A DNA stretch of 64,000 nucleotides from Berghia stephanieae (GCA_034508935.3 CM067442.1:92444783-92508782), one strand, 5' to 3'. Positions 1 to 11,519 are shown, numbered from the stretch's first letter. Translations and numbers: made by a program. Notes: generated by a model not told the origin, from the sequence alone.

Positions 1-123
1 TGATAGTGATGCTACATGCTAAATGCATGATCTTCGCGTGAATATGCGTGTTTGACTTTGTGTGTGTGTGTGTGTGCGTGCGCGTTCATCTCACATACAC
101 ACACACACACACACACAGATAGG

Positions 124-206
<83 letters not shown>

Positions 207-586
207 TGTATGGTGTCACGTTTGATTTCCGAAGTGGAATGGGGCTGTTTCATGACGTAACTACAGTACTCTTTTAATAGGCCATGGGCTGTTTACATTC
301 TTACGCTTTGTAAGTTTTGAATTTACCCTTTGTGTTCGATTGACATTCAATGTCTGCATGTGTCCCTTTAGCCATTTCCCTCAGTGTCCAAACTCCAATC
401 AATATATTCGTTCGTGATTTCTATAAACAAACTATTGAAAAGATTTGCAGGAATAGAAACATCACCATGCAAATTTACTTTACAAGTATGTAAGTTTTTT
501 TTTCTTTCTTTTATATTTACACATGTAGCATGTGTAAGTCATTTTCGTCTGGCACCACTTTATACTGTAAGCATGACACGCCGCTG
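1..586 (+). repeat. Left arm of a long inverted duplication
   Basis: This segment is nearly identical to the reverse complement of 53693-54291. Reading both by eye, unique sequence on both sides of a compound microsatellite matches with only a handful of substitutions plus differences in microsatellite length. The match stops sharply at about 586, where the other arm runs into a decayed Tc1 transposase. The left end is cut by the window edge, so the repeat may be longer. It could be a dispersed repeat with two copies here or a true inverted duplication. A 95-codon open frame at 384-671 is matched by one on the other arm only because the DNA is shared; it has no recognisable domain. Confidence 0.9.
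60..203. repeat. Compound microsatellite TG, AC, GATA, GA
   Basis: Runs of TG, then CA/AC, then GATA, then GA follow one another. The same block in inverted order is present at 54097-54235 within the partner arm, so the compound structure predates the duplication. Confidence 0.95.
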
Positions 587-2442
587 GTCCTACTGGAGAC
601 AGGATTTAAAACAGAAGTGTCGCCTCCATTCAGCATATCAAACTAGATATATCACACCAAATCGCTTTTAATGAGAATGAAATAAATTAGGAGATCGATA
701 TATTTCAAATAGATTCCTCCTTTCACGAATGAGACGAAATCTAACACAATAGCGATAAAAGTGTCGATCAATTAGAAATTATTTATTCATTTTTATGAGG
801 ATAGATCTAATAGAACCATAACAATGGGGCTGATTCGTGCCCGCGGCCTATAACCGCTTTATAGCGTAACCTTTGTTATTTTATACTTAGCAACTCTCTT
901 TCAACTACGCCACAATACCACAACGGTAACCAAAAAAAAAAAATTAATAGTGAGATGTTTTCAATAGCATATTCAACAATATCAATAAAAATGGGAGACA
1001 GAAACGTTTGGTATATTCACAAACCATGCCCAGCATTTAGTGTGATGAATGTCGTAAAATTGAGTGACTCTTTTTTTTTTAAGTTACTTGTCATTTGTAA
1101 CTTACAATTGACTCATAACATACCAAAAGAAAAAATGGTGGCCGGGTACATTTTTCTAAAAGAGACCACGAAGCAAGATTATTTTCAAAAACAACAAAAC
1201 AAAAAAAAAAAATAATAATAACGAGTCAATCAATTTTAGAACATTCGGAACACGTATGATGGACACTAGTGTATGGTCTAAGCACTCATTCTGGAGATCT
1301 AACCAAAAGTTACTTTTATCTTTAAATATTTGATGTTACCTTGAGCGCCTTTGAAAACAAACTCACATGTCCCTTTTTTATGCTGAGAGTCGCTGTGTAC
1401 TGCAATGTGATTGGTTTTGCAATAATTCATCCTTGGACAAAAAGGGAAAAATGTAGCTTATTCATTGATTTACGATCAGTTTTATCATTTGAATCTCTGT
1501 CATTGAAATAAATTATCATTATTTTTTTCAGGGATATTTCGGATTTACAAATTTATTCTTTTGACAGATTGGAGGCCATGCCAACACATATAAAATAATC
1601 ATTCAACAAAGAAAGATTATATCATAAGAATAGCTCTTTAGATCTTTATTGTCCGCAAATATGGCAATTCGTCATTTAGTTGCACTTGCTATAAAATGAT
1701 ATGATAACTATAATATTCAACAGATATTTTATTTCTACCTACTCTTTCTCTCTCTCTCTATCTCTTCCTATTTTTCTCTTACGCGTGCGCGCGCGCACAT
1801 ACACACAATATAGATGCATTTCGTGATTAAAAGTCATACTAAGCCCATTGATAAGATGTGATATGATACGATATGATATGTCTTATGATATGATATGATA
1901 CATTATGATAGGATATGATACATTATGGTATGGTATGATATGCATAAAATACTAACAAATTGGCGAGCAGGCTTTTAACAAGTTGAAAGTTGTTTTAATT
2001 CATCGATATTGGGCAAAAGTTTTCTGGCAAATATGGATAAAACTTTTGTCTAAGTACGTCATTGGATATACATAACATGTTTATATGATACAACTACCGT
2101 AATATGATTGATGGTTATACAAATGTCCTTATGTGAGGCATTAAAAGATTTAATCCTATTAGCCCTTTACCATTATAGCATTCTATGACATAATAATATT
2201 TACCCAAAGCAAAGTATACATCATAATGAATCCACCTCATCCATACTACTTTATCAAGTAAGATAATCATGTTGTTTATGCTGGTCTATGTAAAAGGAGT
2301 GGAGGTGGTGGAGGTAGCTCATACTGCATGTAGAGCACTTGATTTACACGGAAATTGTTCTTGTTCGAATCGAAAATTCAATATTTTTCCTTACTTCTCT
2401 GTCCATCCATAATTTAATGGGGTGTTGGATTCACGTTAGAAG
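587..2442. other. No gene seen
   Basis: AT-rich sequence with short homopolymers, a CT-rich run near 1741-1770 and a short CG/CA run near 1785-1806. No coding region, SINE head or inverted repeat was recognised apart from the pentanucleotide array listed separately. Confidence 0.6.
1855..1945. repeat. Degenerate ATGAT/ATGATAT tandem array
   Basis: About 90 bp built from repeats of TATGATATGATA with interspersed CATTATGG variants. It is a short imperfect minisatellite. Confidence 0.8.
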
Positions 2443-2786
2443 TGGCTCGGTGGCTCAAATATCTGTGTCTTGTATTGTCACGAAATTCACGCGATCTTAA
2501 GCGTGGTCAATGGAAGGTTGGGTGGCAGTGAGCGTTAAAAATTCTGATCCTTACGTTGTGTCATTGAGTAAAGCACTTAACACAAATTACCCCAATCGAC
2601 TCAGATGTGAATGAATACCTGGTTGTAGACAATGATGGATGTTGTACGAGTGTTAGTTAAAAAAAGGACGACTAGCAGGCGTCTCGTACTGTATGAAATG
2701 GAAATAAAGTTCCCTATGACCTGCTGGAGGAATAAATGAAACATTGTGAAGAGCATTGAGCTTGGTAAAAATGCGCAATATAAATG
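2443..2786 (+). repeat. SINE3 relic (tRNA-derived SINE with L2-like tail)
   Basis: A tRNA-like head (GGCTCGGTGGCTCA, an A-box-like run) is followed by a body with GAGTAAAGCACTTAAC and AATGAATACCTGGTTG, then a tail GAGCTTGGTAAAAATGCGCAATATAAAT. The tail is the GCGC..ATATAAA type shared by many SINEs and L2/CR1 LINEs. A related copy lies at 42728-42857 on the minus strand. The copy is heavily decayed. Confidence 0.6.
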
Positions 2787-3009
2787 TTCATATTGTACTT
2801 GAAATGGTTGAAATTTAATAAGAGAAGTAAGCGTCCTATTTCGCGCTCCAGAAAAGCTGTATATATACTCGGAGTTCATGGGTCTCCTGATTATAAAAGA
2901 ATTAACTATGTGCTATTGCTGATAAAGAAATTAACGTGTTCGGGGAAATACTTGCATTATCATTCATTATGTCTTCTCTGAAATTGACAAATCGGATTGT
3001 GAGTTAAGG

Positions 3010-3035
3010 TGGGGGGGGGGGGGGGGGGGGGGGGG
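3010..3035 (+). repeat. Poly-G run
   Basis: An uninterrupted run of about 26 G on the plus strand followed by G-rich sequence to about 3075. Guanine runs of this size also occur at 3950, 7427, 12631, 14037, 16193, 18226 and 63806. Confidence 0.95.
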
Positions 3036-3489
3036 AGTGACAGGGGTGATTCAGGGAGGGAGTGGTGGGGGGAGATCCTGGATTATAGGATGTCGTCTAA
3101 TAAGGGGGAATTAAGGAGGCAAGACGGAACGTTTACCAGACATCAAAATCACACGGCTGTCGAGAAAAACGCTCGTGTTCTCGTCTTTCGTGATTGTTTT
3201 GCTCGTTACATTTTGTTTTCTCCAGTGCATCCTTATAGAGATCTGTGCAATATCAGCATTGAGAAATTATGGCCATTTTTGTTCTTCATCTACAAAATTA
3301 GACAAGTAAGTGATCCTTGCGTAACACTTGTCAATTGTGTTTTATTACTTTCGCGGCTCTTGTAGTTGTATTTTTGTAGTTGTATTCTTATATCATACAA
3401 GCAATCAGAAAAGATTGGGAAAAACTTGAGATGTCAATGATAATAACCCGTTTGAAATAAACAAAGCATTGATCCTAGTAAGCAGTTCA

Positions 3490-3687
3490 ATGGAGCCGGA
3501 GTTTATCCCATTTCTATAACGTTAAACGTACGATAGCAATTGCTTGCTACTCTTTGGATAGGACGCTAATCTATCGCAAAATACTGTTCTACCAATCATT
3601 ACTGGGTGGACAGAGATGGGTCAGGAACAAATCTCGACTTCATCCGGGACCGAAGCTAATGCTCTACCAACTGAGATATCGGGACCC
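3490..3687 (-). repeat. SINE4 copy (tRNA-derived)
   Basis: Read on the minus strand it opens with a tRNA-like head containing CTCAGTTGGTAGAGC (A box). The body includes GCGATAGATTAGCGTCCTATCC and it ends with GGGATAAACTCCGG. The copy at 13914-14116 has the same order of blocks, and 47818-47870 keeps only the 3' end. The B box is weak, so this is an old copy. Confidence 0.7.
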
Positions 3688-3949
3688 CATACTCCACGGC
3701 GATCTAAACCAAAAGTTAATCTTTTAAATCATATTATTATGAGCCCCTTGCCTCAAAAGGGTATTAGATCGGGATGGTGAGCAATAGATATGAAATTCGT
3801 GCCAACCATTTTCATTTTAGATAGGAGATAAAGTATGAGATCTTAATTTGTTGAAAAGCATATGGAATTTCTTTGATTTTTAAAATTTTAAATTCACTTT
3901 TCGTCATCTGATTTACCTCGTCATAATACATACCGCGTTGAGGAGAGAG

Positions 3950-3968
3950 GGGGGGGGGGGGGGGGGGG
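3950..3968 (+). repeat. Poly-G run
   Basis: About 19 consecutive G following GAGAGAG. Confidence 0.95.
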
Positions 3969-4019
3969 TTACATAGTTTGAATACGTTGCTATAGTCGTG
4001 AAGTGACGATTGGACTCGA

Positions 4020-4185
4020 CAAACACAAATCCTTGAATACTTTAAAGCTAATAAATATACAAACACAAATCCTTGAAATATTTTAAAGCCACTAAATATA
4101 CCCCAAAAAATCCTTGAATACTTTAAAGCCACTAAATATACCAAACATAAATCCTTGAATACTTTAAAGCTACTATATATACCAA
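4020..4185. repeat. 40-bp tandem repeat, four units
   Basis: Four head-to-tail units built on AAATCCTTGAATACTTTAAA followed by GCCACTAAATATACC. Units differ by a few bases and one- or two-base indels. A 110-codon minus-strand frame across it is a by-product of the repetition. Confidence 0.9.
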
Positions 4186-4322
4186 ATAGACCGTGGTAAT
4201 GTAGGATGTAGGTTTGAGTAATCGTGAAAAATTATCTTATAGGGATCTGAGAGTTTTTAGTTTAAATCTGGTGTTATCTCGCTTTCTACATACCAAAAAT
4301 AAACAACAACGCTGAAAGTCCG

Positions 4323-4499
4323 CTTCAATTTAATAAACGAAAACAGATAATGTGAACGTTTCGAGTTTCCCCTATATCAACAAAACATGATGAATGACAG
4401 AAACACTACAGACGAATGAGTTCATATTTGGTAATGGCATTGTTAAGGTGAATAAAACCGAATCGTTCACATTATCTGTTTTCGTTTATTAAATTGAAG
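4323..4499. repeat. Foldback with 36-bp perfect inverted repeat
   Basis: Bases 4323-4358 (beginning CTTCAATTTAATAAACG) are the exact reverse complement of 4464-4499, leaving a loop of about 105 bp. The left arm and the start of the loop, with CGTTTCG, TATCAACAAA and GATGAATGA, have a related copy at 56613-56705. It looks like a small non-autonomous foldback element. Confidence 0.85.
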
Positions 4500-5245
4500 C
4501 TTACATTCAATTTCACTTGTTATTTATTTCTTTGAACTTCGACCTGTCACACCAAAAAGAGCAGTAACGCTTTGTTTTCCGCCATTTCTATAGCACTTCA
4601 ATCTATGGCAACAGCTAACCAATTTTGCGGGGTAGAAAGGGGTCAATAACAATACACGATGAAACGCGGATTCGAGCAAGATCCGTGGGGTTTTAGGTCA
4701 AGTGCTCTAGCGGATTGGGTCTTTTGACTTTATGATAAGTAAAAGACTCCATTAGAGATATAGACAGCTATAAGTTGGTTGGAGACAAATAATGCAGTAG
4801 AGCTTTGAAGTAATCACAAGGACCAAGATGAAAGATTAGAGAATATTTTCATTGTAACGGAGAGCAGTGGATCGAGGCATTTTTAAAAATCATTGGTAAG
4901 AAGATTAAACCCAATTCTGCGTACTGAGACAAAACCATTTTTCCTCTTAATTTAGCCATAGTGATCATACATATCGATCAATTAAACTGCTTCGCAACTT
5001 GTCAGGATTTCTCTAACCGAGTCCTCTTTGAATTTGACCAGTTAAGAATTCTTAATAGATAGTTATTTGAAAAAATGTTATCAAGACAAGACGGAGGAAT
5101 TGTGTTTTGTCAGAATACGACAATCGTTCTCTTAGATGACAAAATTGATTGTTGTAGAGATCAAGCACTCTCCATCGGATTTACTACTTATTGAGGAAAA
5201 TGGGGATCAGTGCCGAACAAAACGGTTTTTAGAGCATCGAATCAT

Positions 5246-5254
5246 TATCATCAC

Positions 5255-5303
<49 letters not shown>

Positions 5304-5341
5304 TCATCATCATTATCATCATCACACCACCACCACCACCA

Positions 5342-5403
<62 letters not shown>

Positions 5404-5431
5404 CTATCATCACCACCACCACCACCACCGC

Positions 5432-5496
<65 letters not shown>

Positions 5497-5519
5497 CTAT
5501 CATTATCATCATCATCATA
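5246..5519. repeat. CAT/CAC trinucleotide array
   Basis: About 270 bp of CAT repeats interrupted by CAC runs and rare CGC and CTC. All six frames stay open across it, giving His-, Ile- or Met-rich peptides that are not genes. Confidence 0.97.
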
Positions 5520-5949
5520 ACTAAAAAATTAAGTTGTTTTTTTTTTTAACCTCCGAAGAAATCAACACAACAATCAGGTTGATTCTCTCTCAAGATGCAT
5601 TTTAAAAGAGCGTAGTCCAACTGAATAGATTCATTGTCCACATTTTACGATCAATCAATATGTTATCGTAAAAAAGACAAAGGAATTTTAGACAATAAGG
5701 ACTAAATGAACAACCCAGTCTACGTCAATGTGACGTCATTATGATGATACCGATCGCAGAAATAACCAATCCCAATATCCCACAGCTCGTTGGATGCGAT
5801 TATTGAAATGCAATGAGAAAACGCATATTATCGATTTTGGTTTCTTTTTAAAACCTTCTATTTCATAGATTGGGTATATCGAAATGAGCTTCATCGTGTC
5901 CAAATTATGATCTACTGCGAAATAGTACCATAGTTCTGAGCTCTATATT

Positions 5950-6535
5950 GATATCTACCTCGCTCAGATATAAATTTGAAGCTAACTTTTGGACATCTAT
6001 CCCCCTCGGACATAAACTAGAAATTTACTATTGGATATCTCCCTCGCTCAGACATAAACTAGAAATTTACTTTGGATATCTCATTCGCTCAGACATTAAC
6101 TCGACATTTATTTGGATATCTACCTCGCTCAGACATAAACGCGAAATATCTACCTCTCTCAGACTCGAAATTTACTTTTGGGTATCTACTTCGCTCAGAC
6201 ATAAACTCGAAATTTACTTTTGGATATCGGCCTCGCTTAGACATAAACTCGAAATTTACTTTTGGATACCTACCTCGCTGAAACATAAACTCGAAGTTTA
6301 CTTTTGGATATCTGCCTTGCTCAAACGTAAACGCGAAATTTACTTTTGGATATCTACTTCGCTCATACATAAACTGTGAAATTTACATTTGGATATCGAC
6401 CTCGCTCAGACAAACTCGAATTTTGCTTTTGGATATCTACCTCGCTCAGACATAACCTCGAAATTTACTTCTGGATATTTACCTCGCTCAGACATAAACT
6501 CGACATTTACTTTTGAATGTCTATCTCGCTTAGAC
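5950..6535. repeat. 42-bp minisatellite, about 14 units
   Basis: Tandem units built on CTCGCTCAGACATAAACTCG then AAATTTACTTTTGGATATCTAC. Most units are 40-44 bp and vary by point changes and small deletions; the outermost units are the most diverged. It is a multiple of three long over much of its length, so one frame reads as a repeat peptide. There are no unique spacers, so it is not CRISPR-like. Confidence 0.95.
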
Positions 6536-6832
6536 GACTTATAATACCGAATAGAGGGAATAGATCACAGATTTTTTAACTCGAGCTCTCCTCATGAGGT
6601 ACCAGGTGTATAAAGTCTAAGACGTTTTGATTTACTTAAGGTCATTTTTATCCACCTATATTGCACACTTCGGGTAGATCTGGTATGGTACATCAGCAAG
6701 AGAGAAGGCCTGGTTCCGACACCTCTTCAGACTAAACTGCATGGGTCCCTGATTGAGCTGAGGAAGACAACGGCGTTCCTTCACGAACTAGCCGTCTAGA
6801 CATTCAAACATGAAGACAACGTAGGGGGACGT

Positions 6833-7004
6833 AGAAGAAGAAAGAGGAAGAGAAGAGAAGAAGAAGAAGAAGAAGAAGAGAGGAAGAAGAAGAAGAAGAA
6901 GAAGAAGAAGAAGAAGAAGAAGAAGAAGAAGAAGAAGAAGAAGAAGAAGAAGAAGAAGAAGAAGAAAGAAGAAGAAGAAGAAGAAGAGAAGAAGAGAAAA
7001 AGAG
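6833..7004 (+). repeat. AAG polypurine array
   Basis: About 170 bp of nearly uninterrupted GAA/AAG on the plus strand, with a few AGAG interruptions. The mirror-symmetric polypurine tract is of the GAA type known to adopt triplex DNA. Confidence 0.95.
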
Positions 7005-7021
7005 AAGATAGATTGCTATGT

Positions 7022-7102
7022 ATGATTTCTAGATTTTAGTCAAAATGAATTTCTAGATTTTTTAGTCAAAATGAATTTCTAGATTTTTTAGTCAAAATGA
7101 AT
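7022..7102. repeat. 27-30-bp tandem repeat, three units
   Basis: Three head-to-tail copies of TTTCTAGATTTTTTAGTC plus AAAATGAA; the first is two bases shorter. Confidence 0.9.
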
Positions 7103-7426
7103 TAGGCATTTTTTTTTATCGTACATCAGATTACTAATCCAAGTCGATTAAAGGATATCCGTGTGCAAAGACACCCAAAACTTTCCATATTATCAAATCC
7201 TAAGGGAAATCATTGACAATTTTCTGAGATAAATTAGGATCTAATTGGATGAGGCATTAGTTGTGGATTAGGCGGAATAAATTTTAATTCTCAAATTAAT
7301 CTCTATTTCAAAATTGGTTTGGGTTTGATTTTGTTTTGTTTCTTTAATGATTTTTTTTCTTTTTCATTAGATTTTGGCTTTCTTTAATTCAATGCTTGGC
7401 ACCGTGAATGGGGGTGAGGTGGAGGG

Positions 7427-7513
7427 TGGGGGGGGGGGGGGGGGGGGGTATGAAGCGTTACTTTCTATAACGACGACGACAATAATGATGATGATGATAA
7501 TGATTGATGATGG

Positions 7514-7574
<61 letters not shown>

Positions 7575-7626
7575 GGTGGTTGTAGTGGTGGTGGTGGTGG
7601 TGGTGGCCATGGTGGTGGTGATGATA

Positions 7627-7679
<53 letters not shown>

Positions 7680-7682
7680 AAC

Positions 7683-7727
<45 letters not shown>

Positions 7728-7746
7728 AACGATGATGATGGTGATG
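7427..7746. repeat. Poly-G run plus GAT/GGT trinucleotide array
   Basis: A run of about 22 G (7427-7448) is followed by about 270 bp of GAT repeats with a central GGT/GGC block. The open frames on both strands here are microsatellite translations. Confidence 0.95.
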
Positions 7747-7749
7747 TTT

Positions 7750-9179
7750 TCATACACTTTTGTCTAGTGGGAGGGTAGCTGGTTGTAATCAATTTTTTTT
7801 TTTTGTGGAAAGCATAATATACATAGACTAACATCTGATTTGACGGGTGACAAGAAATTGTCACTGCTCACGCTGCCGGGATAGGCCGGGATAACTTTTC
7901 CTTGTTTGGCCCAAGGGTTTTAATACCCCTCTCACATTATTTATTGATTCATAGAGTTTTCTGATGCAAATATTGACTTAAACAAGAGACTAAGTTAGCC
8001 AGAAGCGAGAGCTGTTCTGTTGACAATAATTTGATTGAATAAAGACTCAAAAGACAAAATTAAAAAAGGAAAACTCCACAAGCATTTCAGTTATAAGAGC
8101 GTCTTGTTATTAATTTATTCAGGAGACCACAATATATTCTGGGTGTGTATTGTTGATACCAATCAAATATTACTAAAACAACATTTGCTTAGTACCTAGT
8201 TGCTTCATTTTGTTGGTGGAAAAACTGTTGTTAAAGCGACAATAATAAGAGGGAATATCTTGTTGAAAAGTGTAGGAAAATTAAAATACATAACATATGT
8301 TTTTGGGGTAGCTATTTAGTCAGAATCTTTTGAAAATGTTTGATTCAAAGAGTAAAATGTTCATTAAAATGGCCGGAAAAAAAACAACATATTATGCAAT
8401 TACGAGATGAAAATTTACTTGGCGCAAGAGGATTCTCGGGGTGTGAATTTGTCGTCTTTAAATAAGAAATCGGTTCACTACAACATAAATAATTTGTAGT
8501 CAATAATGGTGGGTCCACAACTGAACCATATTCGGTGAACATGACAAACGGGCCAAACATTGTTCGCGACGAAGGAATGTTCGCCTTTCCATATCAGGGG
8601 CCGTTTTCATGAACGAGGACTAGATTTAGTTATTTACAAGTCTAATAAATGTCTAGCTAGTTTTAAGCCTAAGCGAAGCAAGTGACTTAAAAAATTGGAT
8701 TTCATGAACGCTTTCTAGTCTCAGACTAGCTCGTCTCTAGTGGGCGTTGTAAGTACGGTGACTAATTCGGCTATTTTGTGCGGGTAACATCGCGCTCTCT
8801 AGTACACAACGGCAGGTAAGATATCCGCCTTCATACTTCAACGCAAAAGATTTCCAAAGAGGAATTAGCAACACATCCGTATAGATAATATTTCGTTCTT
8901 TTCATGTTTTAACTTACTTTTGCCATGATGAACCAAATCACGTGATATTGACATTTGACTGCCAGACTTCAATGATATCCATGATGGTCGACTGTCAATT
9001 CTATATATAGGCCCATGAAAGTTCAAAACATTTTTATAGGAGTATTCTTCATTGAGGGCATTTTGTGTAGACAGGGTGGACTGCACCACGCTTTCAGCTC
9101 TTCTTACAACTGTATCTATTCTTTCTCTATCCCCAGCAGCGATGCCCCCACCCCCACCCCCAGCAACTGATTCTAAATT
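7750..9179. other. No gene recognised
   Basis: Mostly unassigned. Between 8597 and 8780 there is GGGGCCGTTTTCATGAACG and later TTTCATGAACGC, with repeated CTAG steps. It resembles the ends of some Harbinger-type elements, but I found no matching inverted end. Short frames at 8345-8560 and 8865-9089 on the minus strand have no recognisable domain. Confidence 0.4.
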
Positions 9180-9835
9180 TCATAACACTTTTAACTATTG
9201 ACAAATAGAACATATTAAGAGTTTGTATTTAGCGTGAAAAGAATTTAGTTTTCTAAGGAAAAATAATTTAGAACTAAGTTTTAAACAAATATTATTCACA
9301 TGCAAATGCCAGTTCAGGTTATTGTCATGATAAGTTCTGGATATTTATAGGAATCAACAATTTCTACAAATTGATTCTTAAATCTTAGGGGCACTATGTG
9401 ATTTTGTTTAGTCGAAAATCATAATATCATCTCTTTGTTTTTTTAAAAATTACACCAGTTTACAAATGTTGCCAGCTCCTCAAACTAAGCAGACTCTTAG
9501 TCACAAATAAAACCTTGAATAACTAAATAAATTTCTGCAAACTTAATCATTTTTGTATTGTCTAAGTGAGCCCTGTTGTCATATGTGTAGAGGGTATGTA
9601 GGGGACTGACAAAACACAACCTTGAGGTGCTCCCTTGTTTAATGTCTTTAGCCTAGAAAAAGTGTAAGTTAGTTTTACATATTGAACTCTATTTGTTAAA
9701 AATTTAAAAATCCAAGCTATGATACTGTTGCTCACATCTAAATCTAAAAGCTTAACATAAATAGATGTGCACACGTTTAAATCATACATGTTTATCTTCA
9801 TATTGCTTTTTATAATACATTAAAAGCTCAATCGG
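9180..9835 (-). pseudogene. Decayed LINE reverse transcriptase fragment
   Basis: On the minus strand the frame ending near 9562 reads WIFKFLTNRVQYVKL and then NKGAPQGCVLS, which is the RT fingers/palm block around motif B (GAPQGCVLSP in many non-LTR elements). Downstream, in shifting frames, I read VIQGFI, EELATFVNWC, KEMIL and VEIVDSYKYP, matching the usual order after the FADD box and the SYKYLG block. The catalytic FADD itself is not recognisable, and at least three frame changes and several stops are present. Both N- and C-terminal parts of the element are absent. The style is that of L2/CR1/Rex-like LINEs of aquatic animals; the clade is inference. Confidence 0.8.
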
Positions 9836-10066
9836 CTTAAAAAAATTACGGTGATATAAACTTTGTTCCGATACTTTTGACCCTCAGTTATGATATCCGC
9901 AAAGTGGAAGGTATTCGACATCAGTTATTCAGAGACATGGCTTGATCTAGTATTTTTCTCTCATGTCCGTTATAATACCAAACTGATATTTTTAATAGCC
10001 AATGTAAGATCTCAATATCTCAGACGAAATTGTACGTAGAAATCTCAGGGATCCCTTTATGAGAGA

Positions 10067-10336
10067 TTCTTCTTCTTCTCTTCTTCTTCTTCTTCTTCTT
10101 CTTCTTCTTCTTCTTCTTTTTCTTCTTCTTCTTTTTCTTCTTTTCTTCTTTCTTCTTCTTCTTCTTCTTCTTCTTCTTCTTCTTCTTCTTCTTCTTCTTT
10201 TCTTCTTCTTCTTCTTCTTTTCTTCTTCTTCTTCTTCTTCTTCTTCTCTTCTTCTTCTTCTTCTTTTCTTCTTCTTCTTTCTTCTTCTTCTTCTTCTTCT
10301 TCTTCTTCTTCTTTCTTCTTCTTCTTCGTCTTCATT
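10067..10336 (-). repeat. TTC/GAA polypyrimidine array
   Basis: About 270 bp of TTC on the plus strand with occasional TTTTC or CTCTTC breaks. It is the complement of the AAG array at 6833-7004, so the two tracts are in inverted orientation about 3 kb apart. Confidence 0.97.
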
Positions 10337-10897
10337 ATGTAGCAGCACCCTTTTATGGAGGATCACTCCACATCGTGTACAAAATCTGAGTGGATTGACG
10401 ATAGCTGAATTTTGTTAACAAACGTGTATTTTGAATACGTAATCAAACATGCATCTAAATTGTGTTATCACTTGGAGCAGCATAAGCCTCATTCAGAAAT
10501 TGCTGGAATGGCCTGAGTATACATTTTGTGTTATCCCATGATGCAATTATCCCTCAAGTGTTTTCGTTTGATTCCAAGAATTGAATAGAATTATTGATAC
10601 GAGTGCACTGTAAACAAACCTTTTATCGATTAAAGATACAATCTGTGTGAGTGGGAAATAATCCACTACTCTTGGTTTTCGTGTTTTAGAAAATCTATGG
10701 GATGAAATAAATGAATAAGATAAGTGCAGATGATGCGGATTAATCTAATAACTTTGTCATGGGTTATACAAAATATTATGTCATAAGGCCATATAATGCA
10801 AAATCTACAAGCGTTGGGTTAAAGCTCTATGGGCTGGCCCGAAGGTGCAAATCTTTGGCAAGTGGTCTGAAAATATATTTGACTCAGTAATGAAAAA

Positions 10898-11185
10898 TGG
10901 GTGATTATATATTGTGCAATATGTACTAAATATACTTAAAGATTTTAACAATTAATCTCGAGCAAGCAGCAAAATGTAGGGCGAGACATGGCATATATAA
11001 AACGCTATTACAGTTGTTTTGTTTTGTAAGTTTGCTTTTTCTTTGACGACACAGACAATTTTTTTTCTGGCTGGGTTATCATTTTACACCCTAATATGGT
11101 GAGAAAATGTGAGTAAAGAGCCTTTTCCATGGACTCGTCAATGCACAACCCGCTACCTACCGGTCATAAACCGAGTGACATACAA
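10898..11185 (-). repeat. SINE1 copy, degenerate
   Basis: Minus-strand copy. The 3' tail (ATTGTGCAATATGTACTAAA) is at the low-coordinate side. It is followed by TAGGGCGAGACATGGC and then CATTTTACACC..GTGAGTAAAGAGCCTTTTCCATGG, the middle block of the family. The tRNA head is barely visible. Compare 20257-20560, the best copy. Confidence 0.7.
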
Positions 11186-11337
11186 CTAGAGCAGAGAGCA
11201 ATTCGGAAAGAAAAAAGGAGCAAAAATTTCAACGAATCTGTTTTGCAATACTGTTTTCAATACGATGAAAGAAAAACGAATGTAAAATTGGCTTCTTAAT
11301 GTCGAGTTTTATAAATTCAGGACCTTTGTATTTAACA

Positions 11338-11457
11338 AGTCAACTGCCGAACTCTAGGGTCTTTTTTTAATTTGACCAGAATACTCGTCCTTCAAATATC
11401 GGTCGATTTAAATTACTCCCATCTTGGCAAAAAATATCAAACCTGGAACCTCGCCAG
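11338..11457 (+). repeat. P1 palindromic element, left arm only
   Basis: Contains CAACTGCCGAACTCT, ACTCGTCCTTCAAATATCGG and CATCTTGGCAAAA..AAACCTGG in the order of the P1 left arm. The facing arm is missing. For the full palindrome see 35881-36060. Confidence 0.75.
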
Positions 11458-11519
11458 CAATTATTATTTCTTATTCTTTTTCTTATTTTTTGTTAAATCA
11501 CTTATTCTAGAGGGGGGGG

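Noticed and set aside
384-671. 95-codon frame similar to one at 53611-53895
   Set aside because: The similarity follows from the shared inverted DNA repeat; no domain and no sign of protein-level constraint.
5136-5549. Long open frames rich in His, Ile or Met
   Set aside because: All frames are open only because a CAT/CAC array lacks stop codons; flanks show no domain.
5948-6379. 143-codon frame that reads as a repeat protein
   Set aside because: The units are 40-44 bp with indels, the frame is lost at both ends of the array, and DNA rather than protein is conserved between units.
5950-6535. CRISPR-like regular repeats
   Set aside because: Units are contiguous without unique spacers and the sequence is eukaryotic.
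7367-7864. 165-codon minus frame rich in Ser and Pro
   Set aside because: It is the GAT/GGT array translated, with no conserved flank.
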